From RYN-433 sp036558265 (GTDB taxonomy: Bacteria; Planctomycetota; Phycisphaerae; Tepidisphaerales; Tepidisphaeraceae), in contig DATBFY010000042.1 of assembly GCA_036558265.1 (NCBI GenBank), forward strand, positions 1 through 7,365: a DNA stretch of 7,365 nt, given 5' to 3'. This document shows positions 4,530 to 7,365 of this stretch, piece by piece. How positions within the stretch are numbered: position 1 is the stretch's first letter; every line of letters starts with the position of its first letter. The position numbers were made by a program, and so were the translations under genes. The notes beneath the pieces are model-generated. The model ran no database searches. It worked only from the letters and a program-made list of their open reading frames with translations, and was not told the origin of the DNA.

Positions 4530-7365
4530 TCACTCGATCCGCAGACCCCGCGGCAGCGACTCGCCGAAGGCGGACTTCTGCTCTTCGGCCTCCAACTGCC
4601 CGCCTTCGCGTACGAGCGTGATGAAATGGGGTGGGGCGTCATGGCCGATCAGCCATTCCAGCACCTTCTCACGCGTGGGCTCTGACACATCGCGGTAGCG
4701 ATCCCGGGTCCGCCGGGCCATCTGCACGGCGGCGAAGAGGGCGGCAGGGCCGTCGTGCTTGAGCGAGGTCAGAGTCGTCAGCCAGGCCTGTACGTCCTGC
4801 GCGGGCACGAGCGCATTGAGGGGGCCATAAAGCGGCACGCGCGCGCCGATGCGGCCCAGGGCCCAGAGTGCGGCGTCGTGGAGCGCCGCGGGGCGCTCGC
4901 GCGACAGGAGATCCAGGAGCATTTTTGCCAGCTCCGCCTTGGTCTCCAAGGCCAGCAGTTCCATCGCGCCCAGCGTGCGCCAGACCTCGGCGGTCTCGTG
5001 GGGTCCGAACTGGTAGGCGGGCTCGCGGTTGCGGCCGCCCGAGCCGGGCATGCGGATGCGGTCGCGGAAGGCGCCCAGGAGCGGCTGGGCGAGGGTCTGC
5101 TGCTGCCCGGCGGATAGTCCGCCGGCGAGCCGCCGCCAGAGGATCCACCACTCGGCGCGCACGAGCTCGTTTTTCGCATGCGCGACACGCTGGGGGTAGA
5201 GGCGCCAGGTCTGCGCCACGCGCCAGTCGTCGACCGCCAGGCCGTAGCCGGGGCGCAGGCAGAAGCCGACGAGGTTGAGCCAGCGGGCCTCGTGCTGATC
5301 CGACAGTCGGCGGCCGGGTTCGACTTCGATCAGCACTTCCCAGAAGGAGCGCATGAGGGATGATGGCCACTCGAGCCGCGTCATGCCGGTCGCCTGCTCG
5401 AGTCGCTTGACCAGTCCCTCGGGGCGATCGGTCGAGCCGCGGACGAAGCTGGCGCGGATCAGCCTGGCGCACTGGTCCACGACCGCCTGGTCGATGACGC
5501 CCTCGGCCTCGGCGCGGGATTCGTGGGCGGCGAAGTCCGACCGCTGGGTGCCGCGGACGTCGAACTGCAAGCGCCACCGCCGCTCGCCGGCGACCTCGGC
5601 GGCCCACATCTCCAGCGTGCCGATCTCGGTCAGGCGCGCGTGCAGGGCGACGCGGACGCTGGCGGCCTCGGTCTTGCGGCCGGACTGAAGCACGGTGCGG
5701 ATGAGCGGCAGCTCGCGCATCTGCTCGGGGTCGATGTCCAGGAGCGTTCCCGGCGCGTCGGTCGTGCGCGTGCTGGAGACGAAGAGCGGGAACTCGACGG
5801 GCTGACGGATCAGGAGGTCGAACGTGCGCCCGGGGAGTTGGACGTCGTGGCCCTCCTCCGCGCCGGCGGGAAGGAGCGTCAGCGCCTTGAGCACGTTTGT
5901 TCCCGTCGCGTCGTCCTTCGTCTCGACCCCGATGTAATACGTGCGCGCCAAACCGCCGGAGATGCGGACGCCCTTGCCGCGGCGGACCATGCCGTAATAG
6001 GCGGCACCGCGCGCGACGGCCAGGTCGAGCCGGTCGTTCTCAAGGATTTCAGGCTGCCACGCGTCGCGTCCACTGAACCAGGCCGAGAGCACCTCGACCA
6101 GACGCTCGCGGAGCACGGGCGATTCGAAAAGCCCGCCGTTGAAGAGGACGATGTCGGGCCGGGCGGGATCGGAAGAAGAAGAGCTGAGGGGATGAGGAGA
6201 TGAGGGGGTGAGGGGATCGTCACCGGCGAGACGGTGGGCGGTCAGGAAGGCGGCGAGGTATTTCGTGATCGCCGGGTCGGGGGCGTAGGGGAGACCGAAT
6301 TCCTGGAAGCCCGAGCGGCGGGCGGCGGGCCGGTCGGTGAGATGAACGCGCGGCAGGAAACCTTCCAGGAGCAGGTCGAGCACCTCGTCGCGCGTGATCT
6401 GGAGCTGCGTTGCCCCGCCGACCAGCTTCGCGCCGCCGCCGGCGACGCTCACCGTCAGCCGCTGCGGCGCATCCGGTCCGAGCAGCGTTTCCTTGAGCGC
6501 GCGGCAGGTGCGCACGAGCGGCCCCCATTGTCGCGGGTCGAGCTTGCCATCGGGCCCCTTCAACCGTCGCTCGATGTGATGCGCCAGGGCCAGATCGAGG
6601 TTGTCGCCGCCGAGGATCAAATGTTCGCCGACGGCGACGCGGTGAAACAGGACCTTCTCCGTCGCGCCGCCTGTTGCGGGCCGGACGCGGATCAGGGTGA
6701 AGTCGCTCGTCCCGCCGCCCACGTCGCAGACGAGGATCTTCTGCCCCGCGCAGACGCGCGTCGCCCAGGCGTCGCCCTGCGCGTTGATCCATGCGTAGAA
6801 AGCGGCCTGCGGCTCTTCCAGCAGGGTGACGCGGGCGATGCCGGCACCGCGTGCGGCGTCCACGGTCAGCTCGCGCGCGACCTCGTCGAAGCTCGCCGGC
6901 ACGGTCAGAATCACGTCCTGCTCGGCCAGCGGCGAGTCGGGGTGGGCGTGATCCCACACGGCCCGGATGTGGGACAGGAAACGGCGGCTGACCTCCACGG
7001 GCGATAGTTTGGTGACGTCCTGCGCCCCGTGCCAGGGCAGCAATGCCGCGGTGCGATCGACGCCGCCGTGACTGAGCCACGACTTGGCCGAAACGACCAG
7101 CCGCCCGGGTACGACCGCGCCATGATCGCGCGCGAAGATGCCGACCGCGTACGGCTCGCCCGCCGGCGACCAGGGGAGCCTGGTGGCGTCGGTCGGCAGT
7201 TCGTTGGCGGCGGGTTCGTAGTGGAAGGAGGGCAGGACCGGGCGGGCCTCGACCTCGCCGGGGGCGACGAGCTGGGGGATGGGGAAGTCGCGGACCTGCC
7301 ATTGGCCGGCCGACGTATCCACGTACGCGACGGCGCTGTTGGTCGTGCCCAGGTCGATGCCGACG
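4530..7365 (-). CDS. Hsp70-family ATPase with DUF3731-like C-terminal region (5' partial)
   Basis: The frame runs off the right edge. Reading leftward from 7364 gives VGIDLGTTNSAVAYVDT, the Hsp70 phosphate-1 motif, so only a few N-terminal residues are missing. The GTG at 7322 is an internal valine. In the 944 visible residues, the ATPase domain shows an active-site Lys candidate at 94 (SAKSWL), LTVPASFDEVAR and LLEEPQAAFYAW (153-192), phosphate-2 DVGGGTSDF (214-222), LGGDNLDLAL (251-260), adenosine motif IVLFNGGLFESPVL (405-418) and the closing ARGAAYYG. The key Asp, Glu and Thr of Hsp70 ATPases are present, so ATP hydrolysis is likely. Residues about 469-604 are beta-rich, resembling a substrate-binding beta domain. 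From about 654 to the end, a Trp/Leu-rich helical region (LMRSFWEVLIEVEPGRR, WRLYPQRVAH, ALWALGRIGARVPLYGP) matches what I know of DUF3731. The gene is far longer than DnaK (about 640 residues) and lacks its lid. It is probably a cytoplasmic specialised chaperone; clients are unknown. The loop at 383-399 is low-complexity. Confidence 0.93.
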   Translation of the reverse strand, partial: VGIDLGTTNSAVAYVDTSAGQWQVRDFPIPQLVAPGEVEARPVLPSFHYEPAANELPTDATRLPWSPAGEPYAVGIFARDHGAVVPGRLVVSAKSWLSHGGVDRTAALLPWHGAQDVTKLSPVEVSRRFLSHIRAVWDHAHPDSPLAEQDVILTVPASFDEVARELTVDAARGAGIARVTLLEEPQAAFYAWINAQGDAWATRVCAGQKILVCDVGGGTSDFTLIRVRPATGGATEKVLFHRVAVGEHLILGGDNLDLALAHHIERRLKGPDGKLDPRQWGPLVRTCRALKETLLGPDAPQRLTVSVAGGGAKLVGGATQLQITRDEVLDLLLEGFLPRVHLTDRPAARRSGFQEFGLPYAPDPAITKYLAAFLTAHRLAGDDPLTPSSPHPLSSSSSDPARPDIVLFNGGLFESPVLRERLVEVLSAWFSGRDAWQPEILENDRLDLAVARGAAYYGMVRRGKGVRISGGLARTYYIGVETKDDATGTNVLKALTLLPAGAEEGHDVQLPGRTFDLLIRQPVEFPLFVSSTRTTDAPGTLLDIDPEQMRELPLIRTVLQSGRKTEAASVRVALHARLTEIGTLEMWAAEVAGERRWRLQFDVRGTQRSDFAAHESRAEAEGVIDQAVVDQCARLIRASFVRGSTDRPEGLVKRLEQATGMTRLEWPSSLMRSFWEVLIEVEPGRRLSDQHEARWLNLVGFCLRPGYGLAVDDWRVAQTWRLYPQRVAHAKNELVRAEWWILWRRLAGGLSAGQQQTLAQPLLGAFRDRIRMPGSGGRNREPAYQFGPHETAEVWRTLGAMELLALETKAELAKMLLDLLSRERPAALHDAALWALGRIGARVPLYGPLNALVPAQDVQAWLTTLTSLKHDGPAALFAAVQMARRTRDRYRDVSEPTREKVLEWLIGHDAPPHFITLVREGGQLEAEEQKSAFGESLPRGLRIE
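6186..6217. repeat. Four tandem 8-bp units inside the Hsp70 gene
   Basis: On the plus strand, four consecutive octamers read GAGGGGAT, GAGGAGAT, GAGGGGGT and GAGGGGAT. They are preceded by a GGAAGAAGAAGAG purine tract (6171-6183). On the coding (minus) strand they encode the DPLTPSSPHPL part of a Pro/Ser loop, followed by a serine run. Because 8 is not a multiple of 3, successive units are read in different frames, and gain or loss of one unit would shift the frame of the Hsp70 gene. Confidence 0.8.

Noticed and set aside
4431..4685. 84-codon plus-strand frame starting inside the intergenic inverted repeat
   Set aside because: Most of it overlaps the Hsp70 3' end antisense, and its start lies in the loop of the palindrome. 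No protein features are seen.
6186..6217. CRISPR-like array
   Set aside because: The 8-bp units are directly adjacent without spacers and lie inside a coding frame.
6234..7007. 257-codon plus-strand frame opposite the Hsp70 gene
   Set aside because: Antisense to a well-supported gene, with no motif and no convincing ribosome binding site.
6220..7302. 360-codon minus-strand frame inside the Hsp70 gene
   Set aside because: It is an Arg/Ala/Pro-rich out-of-frame shadow of the Hsp70 coding frame, which carries all conserved motifs.

Overview
The window is GC-rich, densely coding DNA with three genes on the plus strand facing one large gene on the minus strand. Both outer genes run off the window. 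The gene families suggest a planctomycete, possibly Phycisphaerae-like: an Hsp70 with a DUF3731-type C-terminal extension, secreted VCBS/FG-GAP-like and jelly-roll proteins, and a PEP-utilising enzyme fused to a membrane module. This taxonomic guess is inference; there is no rRNA or other marker gene here.

Left part (3-4388, plus strand): three closely spaced genes, with gaps of 19 and 23 nt, look like an operon or its tail. The first is the C-terminal 783 residues of a protein. It combines a rifampicin-phosphotransferase/PEP-synthase-like helical region, a phosphohistidine mobile domain with the GGTLSHGAVVAR signature, and a four-helix membrane region. Helices 2-4 and the basic cytoplasmic coiled coil resemble the Oxa1-superfamily EMC3/TMCO1 (DUF106) fold, with a large domain inserted on the outer face. 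The second gene encodes a secreted protein with two D-x-[DN]-G-D-G calcium-loop motifs of VCBS/FG-GAP type. The third encodes a small secreted protein resembling concanavalin-like/DUF1080 domains. Together they suggest an inner-membrane enzyme or insertase-like protein co-expressed with two exported proteins; no joint function can be assigned from sequence.

Middle (4389-4529): a 141-nt convergent intergenic region. It holds a nearly perfect 16-bp inverted repeat with a 31-nt loop and no T-tract, so it is either a factor-dependent or bidirectional terminator or an interspersed palindromic element.

Right part (4530-7365, minus strand): 944 residues of an Hsp70-family ATPase. It begins in the phosphate-1 motif (GIDLGTTNS) at the very edge of the window, so only a few N-terminal residues are missing. 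The nucleotide-binding domain is intact by motif, but it carries a low-complexity loop encoded by four tandem 8-bp units. In place of the DnaK lid there is a long C-terminal DUF3731-like region.

The best candidates for something new are the fusion of a phosphohistidine domain to an EMC3/TMCO1-like membrane domain, and the frame-threatening 8-bp repeat inside the Hsp70 ATPase domain.
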